DNA from: Corythucha ciliata
Lineage: Eukaryota; Arthropoda; Insecta; Hemiptera; Tingidae
Direction: 5' to 3'
NCBI GenBank assembly: GCA_038030265.1
Contig: CM075937.1
Span: 32,158,198 to 32,222,197, forward strand
Length of the DNA stretch: 64,000 nucleotides
Shown here: one piece after another, positions 41,371 through 52,260 of the stretch
Layout: every line of letters starts with the position of its first letter
How positions within the stretch are numbered: the stretch's first letter is position 1
Notes under the pieces: model-generated
Seen by the model: only the letters and a program-made list of their open reading frames with translations
The model's database searches: none
What the model was told of the DNA's origin: nothing
Translations under genes and position numbers: made by a program

Positions 41371-44300
41371 TCCACGAGTATGAAAAATTCAATTTTTTGA
41401 AGTTCCTTATGTTTGTACATTATTCCTAATGTAACGTGTGATACTCTGCAAAATTGTTCGTATTTTATTTCGTTTCATACTTGTTTTTTATCACAAGTTT
41501 CACGTCATTCGACTCGTGTCTTCCTGACTTCACTCCTACTGTGAATAAATCTCGGCTAATTGTGAATGAATCAATGATCTCTATCTGTGCGTCATCGGAT
41601 TTGCCTGTGTGGTAGTAAGTTCCGAGAACCACTTTTTAATCGGTACCTACAGGTAATCACAAAAAATATGCATATCAGTTTTTTCAGATGAAGCTTTCTG
41701 TGCGATGAATCACTCAATAGTGCTAGTATAGAGAAGGGGACGAATTTAATACTAGCCTTCATCAAATGTATGAATGCGGATGAAAGCGCCTTATTAAAAC
41801 GAGCATCTAATTAACTCTAAATATATGTCGCGGTGTTCTTTTTAAACAGATAATTAATAAAACCTTTTTTTCCTTCGTTGAATTTATAATTAAGAAGACT
41901 CTTCGTCTTCGTCGAACATTTTTTTTTTATGTATGTTTTTATTGCTGTTCTCCTCTAACATTGGATGGTATTTCTTGTCGCTCGAATAGTTTTTAAAATG
42001 GGCTGTCTGTATGTTGATGAGAAGGTGGGAATGTGGGCTGGATGAGGGGACATGGAAAATACTTGTATTATGGAACCTTCCTACATTTTTTATTATATCA
42101 CATCGGGCCGTAAAAGCTCAATAATTAAAATAAACCAAGATGAACTGGCCTTACTCAGATATCAGGATTTTTGTTCTGCATTAATTTAGATTGAGCAAAA
42201 CGCACAGTTGAAATTGAGCTTACCTCTAATAATTATACTTCCTTATAAAGCACAGTTGGTAATCATACCAATGGTGGCGTAGGAGGGGGATTTTTCCCCT
42301 TTTTTCATTCTTCTTCTTCTTCTTCTTCTTCTTCTTCTTCTTTTAATGATGTAAACTTGAAAATTCTGTATTCCCAATCCTTCGGCCTCTTGAAACTTTC
42401 ATTTTTTTTTTGTTTATTCTCATAAAAATGAATATAGTGATCTCTAGAAACATCATAGGCTAGATGGAGGGGTGAGGTTTGAATTATCTACGGCGAGTTA
42501 CACGCTAAGCCCTCTCCCCGCTCTGTAACTTCATTGTCCCTTGTTTCCCGTCCCTTTACGAGGCCGAGGTATTGTGTAATTACATTTTGCCCTTTTGTTC
42601 TGTCAACTGTGAAAATTTCCTGTAATTATTGGATGATATTTTTAATGAAAGGAATGAAAAAAAGAGGGGAAAAACTTGTTTTCAACTCACTTTGAATGCC
42701 CCGGAAAGAACGGATGGGGACGGCGAGCTGGTGGTGTAGGTGGTATTGCTGTTGCGGGGCGAAGTGGAGTGGGGAAAAGGCTAAGTCGTACGAATATACA
42801 AAGAAAGATATGACGCAAGCATGACGATTAGTAGCGTTTTAGCATAATTAATTAATAATAATCGGCTGTGCGAGTCGCCTTTTTCCCAGAAAGATCAATA
42901 GCCCCAGATAAAATTCTACAAAATCAACACCTGTTCACGCTTATGATTATATGAGTTTCTTGGATTCCCCAGCTTTGTAATTAGCGCGGTTTCCGTGTTC
43001 TATAATGAAAAACAAAAAAAATCTGTTTTATTTTTTCGACGTCTTTAAAAAAGGAATATTATCACCAGCCTCGGGTTAAATTCTTCAGGAATGAAGTAAC
43101 GATTATAAATTCAGATAATTAAAATCTTGCCACGAAATTAAAATAATTAATCTTGGCAAGATTGCTCGTAAAGTACCAGGTTGTTCAAGCACAGTGTCTG
43201 TGATTTAGATTGAAAATTATAATTAAAACAGTCATTCCAAGAAATGCCCAAAACAACATTTTAAAAATATCTTCACGGTCTCATCCGTTTGATTATTTTC
43301 AATGAGTTCTCTCTCTATTGCAACATTTCTTTTTTTCTCTTTCTCTCTCACTGTCCCCCTCCCTTCATTACTTCATCTACGTGATCTTTTATAGAGTCGT
43401 GCTCCAGCTCTTATAACCCCTTTTGTTATTTCCTAGTTGGGACTTTCTATAAGTCCCGGTAAAGGTCTAATAGTGTGCTTCAGGCTTTTGGAGAGGAGTT
43501 CAAAAAAGTACGAAGTAATCATCGGTCAAATCATCATCATTGGGAGTCTCATGATCCCCTGACCCCTTCCTCACCCTTCTCACGAGTCTTCTTAAACCAG
43601 ACCGTTTCCCCTCTATGTACAACGATATTCACGTTTCGGATGTACTTGCCTAATCGAAAACTTTTCTTATTTTTCCTCCACTCCCCCTCCCTTCATGTTT
43701 AAATTCTCTCTTCTTAGGCTGGGTAAAAAATCATTTCACTCTCCACTTTCAAAAAATAAGTTCATCTCGCGGTTTTTTTTCTCATATTCCCACCCCATTC
43801 CACAAATCAGTCTACAGTCGTGCCTATTATTTGCGAAATGTCTTATTATTATCATCGATCACGTCAGAGAAAAGGATGGATCGGTATTATATCCCAAAAC
43901 AACGTTCCAGGAAAATACCCTAGCTGTGCCCCCACTCCCTCGTATCCTACTCGTTAACATTTTTTGTTATTTAAATTTATTGTATAGGGAGTAGGTGGAT
44001 GTTAATTACTCTGTGGAGAAATATCACGTTTCAAAAAAAAGAGAAACATTCGGAATTCCTTTTTTTAAGAAGTTTAATCCAGCCTCCTTCCTCTCCCAAA
44101 CCAAAACCACCACCAGTCCTGGTAGGTTGATAGGTTGGTACCTTTGTGGATCTGATGATCTGATAGAGCTCGGTAATTATATTATTATAATTAAAAGGCC
44201 CGCCGGACTTTTATAACGCGTCTCACCCCGAGGCGCAACAGGTTTCTCCCGCCGCCGCCGCGGCAAGAAGACCCGCGCGATTGGTAAGTTGCTGGTGTGT

Positions 44301-44930
44301 TTATGCTCTTAAAAAAAAAAAAAAAAATGCTTACAGTACGAAGTCTGTGAGTAAGGCTATTCGGAGCTTTTATTTTTGTTTTAAGGTCATTCGGGCAAAA
44401 CTCGTGCACCAATAAGGTTCCCCCTTCTTCCTACAGCCGTAGGCACAACGAGGGTTTTTTTTTCTCTCTCTCTCTCTCTTCTTTACATACCTCTGTTTTA
44501 GAATTTTAGGAAAACCACGCGTTTCACATTATACGGGTCAGTGATTCGGGTGTTTGCCCAAAAGAGGTAAATATCTGTCGTGGTAGGCAAGCGAGGGGAA
44601 TCGAGAAAAGTGCTTCTTGCGTTGGAAGTTTCAAGACGTTGAGTTTTCGTTATAATATTTTAAATAGATTCCGAGCTCTGTAAACCCTAATGCAACCTAA
44701 ATCGGTGGGCATACAATGTGGTTTGTTTACTATAAAGAGAGAGAAGTTTCGCTAAAAATAAAAGGCACACGCATGAGTCGAAGACCACCAAAAACATATG
44801 TGTGACTATCTCTTTTTAGTGTAACTTCCTTCTCTTTTTAGTAAACAATCCATGTCGCGTATGCCCACCGACTTGCATTTGGGTTTACTGAGCTCGAGAT
44901 CAATGCGTATCCTCAGCAGCTCAAAAACAC
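41371..44930. other. Apparently single-copy non-coding island
   Basis: No shared repeat family and no coding motifs. Many TAATTA-type words (for example 41811, 42846-42860, 43120-43150), a (CTT)n tract at 42310-42342, (CT)8 at 44464-44479 and a CCGCCGCCGCCGCGG patch at 44250-44264. Open frames at 43475-44216 are low-complexity. Confidence 0.4.
42310..42342 (+). repeat. (CTT)11 microsatellite
   Basis: Eleven perfect CTT units. Confidence 0.95.
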
Positions 44931-44931
44931 A

Positions 44932-45297
44932 AGGTTCGTTCGTTTGTCGTTCAGTGTAGTGGTGCAGGTGTAGTTCGAGCAGTCCGGGATTGACGTCATT
45001 TTTGAAAAGCAAACGAACGCTTTTCGTGCAAATGGCTAACCTAACAATAACAAAATCGTTACCTTTATAATTTATTCCCGCTTCCCAGTCAGAAATGTTG
45101 ACAAAAGGTAATTATAGAGCAGGTTATAACATTTCGAGCAGCAAGCTCCTCCTAATTTTTCAGTGTAGATAGTGCTGCACTGAACAGTCCGAGGTTTGAC
45201 AAACGAACGCTTTCAGTGTAGTTCGGGATTACAAAAGAACGCTTTTCGGACTGTTCGTGCAGTCCAGAGCAGCTCCTACAGACAAACGAACGAACCT
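44932..45297 (+). mobile_element. M2 MITE copy 2 (366 bp), ACA-flanked
   Basis: It starts AGGTTCGTTCGTTTGTCG and ends GACAAACGAACGAACCT, with ACA at 44929-44931 and 45298-45300. It aligns end to end with 25640-26006 with modest divergence. The different 3-bp duplications (TAT and ACA) show that the family makes a 3-bp target duplication without strict sequence preference. Confidence 0.9.
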
Positions 45298-45300
45298 ACA

Positions 45301-45620
45301 ATAGCGCTATTTATCAATTTAAGCAGCCTAAGGAGCTAAACGTTGCGAAGTTGCCTCCAAAAACTGTGATTTGGCGCTTTTCCCAATTTTGGCCTCAAAT
45401 TAACGCGCTTTTGCTAAGCATTTAGACGTGGACTTGCCACAAGAATAGTTCATTAGCAGAATTATTTCCCAACTTTTGCCGTTATGATCCGTGAATTAGC
45501 GCTTTTTCTTAATTTTGGACTGAAAATGGCACCGAGAAACCGCACATAAGAATTTTTTCAATATTTCTGCCGAAAAATTAGGGATTTTTTAAAACTTCCT
45601 TCCTTGACTGTAAGGAAGAA
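45301..45620 (+). repeat. Degenerate tandem repeat, type A (array A3)
   Basis: TTTGGCGCTTTTCCCAATTT, TTAACGCGCTTTTGC, GAATTAGCGCTTTTTCTTAA and TTTTGCCGTTATG match type A units. GTTGCCTCCAAAAACTGTGA and GACTTGCCACAAG also occur in arrays at 22.6 and 17.4 kb. Confidence 0.55.
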
Positions 45621-45955
45621 GGAACCCTTGAAATTAATTAGAACAGATGTTTTTATTTTGATCAAAACTGATCTCAACGACTCCTTGGCTCAAGGAAGCT
45701 TCAAAGAATGTTCATAAATACGGACCTTAGTCATGGGCTCTCCCTCTCCCCCCGAATAGCTCATTTGAAAGATTTCATTGCGGCCTATATGAACCTAAAC
45801 ACACTGGGGGTATATGTATTAATTATATAAGTAAAGCTCAAAGTATCGTCAGAAATTCGTCAAAATGTAATCCATTCCGACGCACGATCTTTTACTTCAA
45901 TTATGCTCATCCGTTTATGAATGAAAATTACGATTTTTATTCATAATTGATACAT
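45621..45955. other. Non-coding sequence, nothing recognised
   Basis: No repeat or coding signal apart from the flank of the hairpin that follows. Confidence 0.4.
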
Positions 45956-46181
45956 CCATATGCTTGAAAAAATGCAAGCACAAGGCATTTTTTATCCATA
46001 CGGCTCAATGGAACGGAACTATTAGCGATTTCCATTCAACTGTCCTCTCCATGAGTCCTCTGATAAACAATTATCAGAGGACTCATGGAGAGGACAGTTG
46101 AATGGAAATCGCTAATAGTTCCGTTCCATTGAGCCGTATGGATAAAAAATGCCTTGTGCTTGCATTTTTTCAAGCATATGG
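45956..46181. repeat. Exact 111-bp inverted repeat with 4-nt loop
   Basis: The left arm (45956-46066) and right arm (46071-46181) are reverse complements without a single mismatch by base-by-base reading; the loop is ACAA. Each arm contains, from outside in, about 67 bp with no recognised similarity, then TAGCGATTTCCATTCAACTG, the end motif of the family represented at 5168-6226 and 48668-48798. The palindrome therefore extends past the element end into its flank. It is either a very young inverted duplication or an assembly or library artefact. Confidence 0.93.
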
Positions 46182-47023
46182 AACAATTACCCTGTCCCTC
46201 TCCTTGTGTAGTTATGGCAATACAACTCTCTTCCCGTATTTACTTTGAAACTCCACCCCTCTCATCCACTTTAAGCTCCACTTGGAGCTTATTTGATGGC
46301 AGACTTTATCAGCAGTGATGAGCAATCCAGTTCTTTTATACATCGTTGGGTATTCCATGTGATTTGTTGTTGCCGTTTGACAATGAGGAAGTTCATGTAT
46401 CAAAAATGTTGGTCAGTGACACTTTTTTACTGTGATCTGCGTCTAAATAATCCGATGGTGACGATGAGGCCTCAATATTATACCTTTGGCATTACCGAAT
46501 CAAGAAAACAAGACTGAAGTTATGCGGGTGCGCAGTACACCCGTACGTAAACCTTCACTGTCGGCTATTTGTTGGAGCAAGAAAACTCGAAAACACCGAT
46601 TCAAAAACGTTTTCGACCATTTTGCTGAACCCGTGCCGTTCTCTGAGCACTAAAACAAAACGGTGAGCTGGCGAGTACCACTAAAGACACGATAAGGCGC
46701 TCGTGGGATGGTTCTCAAGGGTGAATCCAGAGAGAATTGCTGTGTCTTCGGTTGCTCTTCCCGTCGTATCCGAGACACCACAATGTCATTTCATTATTTC
46801 CCAAAAATTGAGGGTTCAACTATCTGGGTTCAACTGTCAGCTATCAATTAGCGCAGTGTTGGGAGAAAGTCGACCGCCGAAAGGCTTGGGAGTTTGCTTG
46901 AGGTTTGAATATAAATGTATCAGAATCCAACTGACTACTTTTTTCCCATTATGTTACGGACGTTGACCACGAAAAAACACTCTGAAAAAACACAAAACTT
47001 GTTATCATTTAACATACGTAGGG
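46182..47023. other. Non-coding sequence, nothing recognised
   Basis: Short open frames (46293-46517, 46703-46966) show no familiar motif. No repeats recognised. Confidence 0.4.
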
Positions 47024-47340
47024 AGTACCCAAGGTGACTAAACTTTCTATAGGTGCCGCAGATCTTCGGCCATTACTTTCCTTCACCTACGTCACGAGCA
47101 GTCCCAACCGCCTTTGCGCTGGACCTAGTACATTATTAAATGTTATTGCTTTGTGATTTTTGAGAATTTGTAAACTTCAATTTCAAAATCAACTTGCTCT
47201 GCTGCTCTAGGGTGAGCAATCGGGAGTTAAGGACAGCCGGTGACGTCAGTCCCCACCCCTCAGGCAGGGCAGGGGGGCTCAGGATGGGCAGGGAGAAATC
47301 TGCGGCACCTATAGAAAAGTTTAGTCAACCTGGAAGTACC
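47024..47340. mobile_element. 317-bp MITE-like TIR element
   Basis: The left end GAGTACCCAAGGTGACTAAA leads to TATAGGTGCCGCAGAT, and the right end ATCTGCGGCACCTATAGAAA leads to GTCAACCTGGAAGTACC, giving TIRs of about 42 bp with a few mismatches. The interior is non-coding, with a GC-rich patch near 47260. A target duplication is not clear. Confidence 0.75.
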
Positions 47341-47496
47341 GGTATCATTATCACTCGACAATAGCGCCGCTAGTGATGGCTACAATCGCCAATAATGGAA
47401 TTTTTAAACAAAATTTCCAGATGAAAATGGACCTAATCATATGTAAAACAAATTGATTTTATTGATTTCTACATCCATCAAGTGGTGGTTCAACTA

Positions 47497-48311
47497 CAGA
47501 GTGACTGGTACTTGGATGAGCAAAATGAGGGGAACGATTGTACACCCAAAATGCAACAAAAAAATGCCCTATCACCATGGGTCCGATTTCCATTCCTAGT
47601 CGAGATAATCGATTTTTTCAAGTTTTTCAGCACAACGGAGGTTTTCACAACAAAAACAGCTGTAACTTGGGAAATAAACGACCTAGGTTCAATCCAACGA
47701 CACTTTAATTTGTTTTTTCTCATACATTTGCACAGAATAAGTGAATAAAAGTGAATTAAGCTGAAACAAATTTTTTTTGAATGGCTCTCGTATCTTCTTG
47801 TAGGCACTCAAAATGGGTTTTAATTGCCTTATTTTTTAGTATAACAATGGATTTTTCTCAAAGAATTGCGTAGGACAGGAATAAACTAACCATGATTTAT
47901 TAAACTAAGTGACTCCATCCAGTTTTACAGGAATTTGCCAGGCGCTGGGAGCAACGTTGCTATATTGTAGTCTTGCTTTGAACGGTTGTCAAAAATGGAC
48001 ATTTTTGAAAATATCTTGATATTTTCCCAGTTTACTCCAAGAATCTTTCACTACCCATAGACAAAATGGGGTTGATCCCGCAGAAAAAAGAGTGCTCTTT
48101 TAGTGGTGTCGTTGTATTAACCTAGAACGCTTATTTCTCAAGTTACAACGATTTTTGTGGTGAAAACCCATGTTATGCTGAAAAAGTGAAAAAATCGATT
48201 ATCTCGAGTAGGAATGGAAATCGGACCCAGGGTCATAGGCCATTTTTTTTGTTGTATTTTTGGTGTACAATCACCTCTCTCATTTTGCTCATCCAAGTAC
48301 CAGTCACCCTG
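47497..48311. mobile_element. 815-bp element with ~240-bp TIRs
   Basis: The left arm begins CAGAGTGACTGGTACTTGG and the right arm ends CCAAGTACCAGTCACCCTG. The arms (about 47497-47745 and 48080-48311) align through GAGCAAAATGAG, CAATCGATT/AATCGATTTT, GTCCGATTTCCATTCCTA and AACGACAC with roughly three quarters identity. The spacer is about 335 bp. The end word CAGGGTG is shared with the foldback at 39841, suggesting related Tc1/mariner-like ends. Flanks do not show a clear duplication. The open frames in the arms are mirror images and are not genes. Confidence 0.85.
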
Positions 48312-48359
48312 TTTAATAAGAGTTATTATTATTATTATACCACAAGGACCAGCTTAACC

Positions 48360-49740
48360 GCTAATTCACGGATACGTTCTTGAAAAAGCGCTCATTCTCG
48401 GCTAAAATTGAGAAAATTCACGTTTTTGCGTTGCAACGGAATAAAAGAAAAAAGGAAATAGGTAAGTAATTCGTGCTTCATGGAGACCTTATCACGGGTT
48501 AAAAAAAAATATATAGTTCATGGTAGAACGATGAAGTAACACATTTTCCAAAATCATGCAACAACGCCTTAACTACGTCACGAGTCACCAGCTGTTTAAG
48601 GTAACAAATAAAAAATGGCAAGTTTTATTATTTCACTATAAATTGAAATCAATCATTTACGCACTTATGGCGTTTTCCATTCAATGCAAACACTCGTGTG
48701 GTGTAAGTTTTTCCACCCCTCCTCTCTGAATTGAAACATATGTTTATGGAGAGGACGCTGCACTACACTTGTGTAATGTGTTGAATGGAAATCACTATAA
48801 TATTCAATTCATTGTCATATTTAGCCATTATCTTTCGAGAAAAAAAATTTTCCAGCGATTTTTACTTTTTGTGTTACTTCCTCATTGAGAAAGGCACTCA
48901 TTTTGCGGCTCAAATTGAAGTAAACTGTAAAACGCTAATTCGCGGCTAACATTGAGAAAAATTCGTGGCAGGTCCGCGGACCTTGTAGACCTGGATAACG
49001 TTTTTCGTATTTACTCACTTTTCTCCTCTCCACAGTCCACATCATAGATGAGAAGGACAGGGCCTCCTCCTCTTCCTCCTCCTTCTCTACCACCCACCAC
49101 ACCACTCCCGGAAGGCATCACGCAAGCACTCTGAGGTCCTATTTGCATTTCATCGAATCACTCACTGTACACCTCGAGTAAAACGTAATCCACGTTAAAA
49201 TTGAGAACAAATCGCTAATTCGTGGTGTACGTCTAAAATGTAGAAAAAATCCTTAGGTCCAAGGACCCGGAGTTTACCGTGAATACGTTTTTTGGCTGGC
49301 AAGTGGCACAGTTGAGCTTGAGTTTTGAGACCACAATACTCTATACCCAGCACCACTCACATTTAGGCGGCGCACGCGCTGTGAGGTTAGTTTTGCTACT
49401 TCTGCTATTCACGTTAAAACGCTAATTTGCTGTTCTTGGGCCAAGTCCGTGGCCGGAATTGATAGGAAACGGTCATTCGTGGCTAAAAAAGAAAAATATC
49501 TAATTCGCAAGTTAGCTTGACAGAAACTCTAATTCACGGCAGAAATATAGAAAGTTAATTCACGGTTGTTGGAGGCAAGTTCGTGACTGGAGATAGAAAA
49601 ATCGCAAATTCATGGCTAGAAGAACAAAATTGCGTTAATTCATGGCTAAAATTGATAAAAAAACGCTAATTCGCGGTTAAAATTGAGACAAAGCGCGCTG
49701 ATTCTCAGTTAAAATAGAGAAAAAGCGCTCATTACAAAAA
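48360..49740 (-). repeat. Degenerate ~30-bp tandem repeat, type A reversed (A4)
   Basis: Best seen at 49520-49735: GCTAATTCATGGCTAAAATT, GCTAATTCGCGGTTAAAATT and GCTGATTCTCAGTTAAAAT start successive units 31, 30 and 32 bp long, each ending GAGAAAAA(G)C-like. Units are also visible at 48380-48420, 48890-48965, 49190-49250 and 49400-49510. Interruptions include the MITE at 48668-48798 and GC-rich patches near 49080 and 49260-49310. Confidence 0.75.
48668..48798. mobile_element. 131-bp MITE, TAGCG-TTTCCATTCAA end family
   Basis: The left end TATGGCGTTTTCCATTCAA and the right end TTGAATGGAAATCACTATA are inverted copies with a few differences; inner parts also pair (GTGTGGTGTAAG with CTACACTTGTG). 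The ends match those of the TTA-flanked element at 5168-6226 and the hairpin at 46023, including a TATGGAGAGGAC word shared with the hairpin. It is a non-autonomous member of that family. Confidence 0.65.
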
Positions 49741-50597
49741 ACGAACGGAGCTATATTGACAGGTGACTCCTGGTGCGACGGACAGTAAAATTCGACAGAA
49801 AGTGATCTCAAACGAGTCTGAACTAATTCGCAGTCCTCTTTGGGCAGAAGAGTTCAGACACCGATGAAGAAATTAAATGTACTCAAGTCTGTAACTGTAT
49901 GCCCTTCCGACCCTCCGGCTTAAGAGGTTGACTAACATGAAGCCAAAACGAAAATTTTCACCCCCCTTGTGGGGCGCTTAGGGCCATTTAGGCTGCGACC
50001 GGTTTCATTTACCATTTAACGTGGTTCTGTGGGATTCATAGAACATGTCCTGTCCTGCTCTGAACGGAACACTTCGGGGGAAGAAGATGCCCTAAAAATG
50101 GTTTGCGAAATTGTCCAAAACATTAAATTCCATGTACATGTTGGAATTTATCGACACTGTGAAATCGAAAATCGCGATGGATTTTCAATCAGACGAGTAA
50201 AAAATCTGCCGAAACCAACCGAATTGAGCGAATCGCTTATTTTTGCCACACTTGCCCTCTTGCTGGCACATCTTTAAACGCATTCAACTCAAATCAAAAT
50301 ACCTTGAAAAAAATGGCTCAAAACAGAAAAATGGCTCATTTATGTACGATTTTGTTAAAATGGTCAATAAAATTCGACAACATTGTGTAGCCAAGAGTTT
50401 CACAACACGGGGAATCCGAATATTGGAACAGATTTTCGATCAGACAAGCCATCAAAGGGGTTTCCCCTTTGATTCAGATGTTTTTGGTCGCTTTGCCCCG
50501 TTTTCAGAGGCTCTACGATTTTTCTTCTTCTGTAATACATACCTTAAAGTAACATGTATCGTGATAATTATGTTAAAACCTTGATAGCAGTTCTCTT
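49741..50597. other. Non-coding sequence with two unmatched open frames
   Basis: The overlapping plus-strand frames at 50029-50277 (82 codons) and 50243-50584 (113 codons) are the longest non-transposon frames nearby. The translations (for example CSERNTSGEEDALKMVCEIV) are not low-complexity but match nothing I know and have no supporting context. The phrase GGAATCCGAATATTG at 50411 recurs at 62056, so part of this is repetitive. Confidence 0.3.
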
Positions 50598-50755
50598 AGG
50601 CCGCTGTGACAAGAGCGTTTTTGGAGCGGGGTGACGCGACCGAAAATCACGCTTTAAAAAAGCAGGCTGCATGGTTGTCACGGATTAAAGTGGGTTTTTA
50701 AGAGCGATTTTTGTCGTGTCGCTCCACTCCCAAAACGCTCTAGTGTGACACCGGT
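50598..50755. mobile_element. ~158-bp MITE-like TIR element
   Basis: The left end GGCCGCTGTGACAAGAGCGT, TTTTGGAGCGG and the right end CACTCCCAAAACGCTCTAGT, GTGACACCGG are inverted copies with gaps; inner words GACGCGACCGAAAATC and GATTTTTGTCGTGTCGC also pair. TIRs are about 50 bp. Exact ends and target duplication are uncertain. Confidence 0.65.
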
Positions 50756-50889
50756 TTGGCGTTTCCTGACCACGCGTTTTCTTCCTTGAGCGAAAAAAAA
50801 ATAAACATTTTTAGGGTAGGAGTACCGCGTATTGTAGATCAGGATCCCTGATCTAGGCTGAAGAGAATTGTTGGACATTTTGGGATTTT

Positions 50890-51660
50890 TGCCCATTTAA
50901 TCCGCGAATTAGCGCTCTAACTCAATTTTCAGCAGGGAATTAGCACTTTTCTAAATTTGAACCTGTTCTGTTGCTACAAATTGGCGTTTTACTCAAATTT
51001 TAGCCGCGTTAGCCCTTTTTCTCAATTTGAGCTGAAATCTAGAGTTTTCCTTAATTTTAGCCGCGCTATATAGTGATTTTTTTAATATTAGCCGTGAGTA
51101 AGGCGTTTGTTTTACGTCACAGTTCCTTTACATTTAGTGAATTAATTGAGATTAGAAGACTCTTTTCTACGGACAATTAGGCGATTACTCCCCTCCTCAC
51201 CTCACCACCCTAGTCCCAACTGTGAATTCGAGGGAGTGGGGAGGCTGAAAATAAATAAATTAATCTTTAAATTAAATACTTACTATTCTTCACTTGTTTT
51301 GAGTTCCGAGAAAAAATTGCTCCCCAGCAGGTGGGATTCGAACCCACGACCTCCTAGTTTCGACCCAGGAGAAATCCCCTCTCGGAACCCACACTGCACC
51401 TATCGGGACAGTGCATGTCACACGTCTTTCATGTCATACGTCAGTGAGTAAGGCGTTTGTTTTACATTTTAGGCTCACATTGGCCATTTCATTTCAATTT
51501 AGTTATGTATTAGCACTTTTTCTTAGTTTTAGCCTCGAAATATCCTTTAGATTAGAAGATATGGATTGGCGTTTTTTCAATTTTAGCTGCGAATGAGTGA
51601 TTTTTTAAATTTTTATCCGCAAATTAACGTTTTCCTACAGGTTATTCGCGAATTAGCGCG
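50890..51660 (+). repeat. Degenerate ~30-bp tandem repeat, type A (array A5)
   Basis: GCGAATTAGCGCTCTAACTC, CAATTTTCAGCAGGGAATTA, GCCGCGTTAGCCCTTTTTC and AGCCGTGAGTAAGGCGTTTG are type A units. GTGAGTAAGGCGTTTGTTTTAC occurs twice (51090 and 51443), on either side of the segment that holds the tRNA-like sequence. Confidence 0.65.
51311..51409 (-). mobile_element. tRNA-like (SINE-type) sequence
   Basis: On the minus strand the B box GGTTCGAATCC (complement at 51334-51344) matches the consensus perfectly and sits in a complete T arm (GTGGG-TTCGAAT-CCCAC). An anticodon-like arm CTCCTGG...CTAGGAG has a seven-pair stem, longer than the five pairs of a normal tRNA. An A-box-like TAGGTGCAGTG lies upstream and a T6 run (51311-51316) follows, as for RNA polymerase III termination. 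The acceptor stem does not close, so I call it a tRNA-derived SINE or pseudogene, not a working tRNA. Confidence 0.55.
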
Positions 51661-52260
51661 TCTGGAAGTTGCATCGAGAAACCTGGGATGATCGCTTTTT
51701 TGCAGTTTTAGCCACGAATATTAGCACATTCCCCCAACTTTTTTGCCGCCTACTCGCCCCACAACGTTTTCAATTTTATCTGCTTAAGGACCTAAAGAAA
51801 CTTGGGGATTAGCGTATTTTCTCTCTATTGTAGCCGCGAATTTGCTTCCAGAAGGCACACATTTTCTCAATTTTAGCTGTCAGAACTGCGATTTCGTGGG
51901 CTCGATCGATATTTATCCACACTGTTTGCTGATCACCAGTAAACTTTCTCTTCTCCAAGTCGAATGGACTGAAAATCGTCGAAAGTAGCCAAGTCACTGT
52001 CCAATCGTATACCCAAGCTCCTTTTCACGTTCTTTAAATCTATGAACATGAACGTAAAAGTCATCATTTTTCCACATTTAAGCTTTTCGGGGGCCCTCTC
52101 TGATAGGTGGCCCGGCGTGGCGCGGTCCACCCCCCTCTCCATTGCCTCGGACGATACTCTTCACGGCACACCCTTGCTCTTTCACCCTAATTTTCTGCCC
52201 TGAATAGTGTGAATACGCCATTTTATGGCCGATGTAGCGGATTTAGCTTATAACACGTCA
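51658..52260 (+). repeat. Longer repeat R3 copy 2
   Basis: Co-linear with 17330-17880: TCTGGAAGTTGCATCGAGAA, CGCCTACTCGCCCCAC, TAAGGACCTAAAGAAAC, GCTGATCACCAGTAAAC, GTCGAATGGACTGAAAATCG, then TTAAGCTTTTCGGGGGCCC. The copy includes type A sub-units. The closing module, followed by GTGGCCCGGCGTGGCGCGG, resembles the GC-rich modules in other arrays. Confidence 0.6.

Noticed and set aside
47482..48383. Frames of 65-105 codons with a shared ISxRNGNRT peptide
   Set aside because: The shared peptide comes from the two arms of one inverted-repeat element, so the duplication is not evidence of coding.
50029..50584. Two overlapping frames as a host gene
   Set aside because: No recognisable domain, no splice-site support, and part of the sequence is shared with 62.05 kb.
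51311..51409. Functional tRNA gene
   Set aside because: The anticodon stem is too long and the acceptor stem does not pair, despite a perfect B box.
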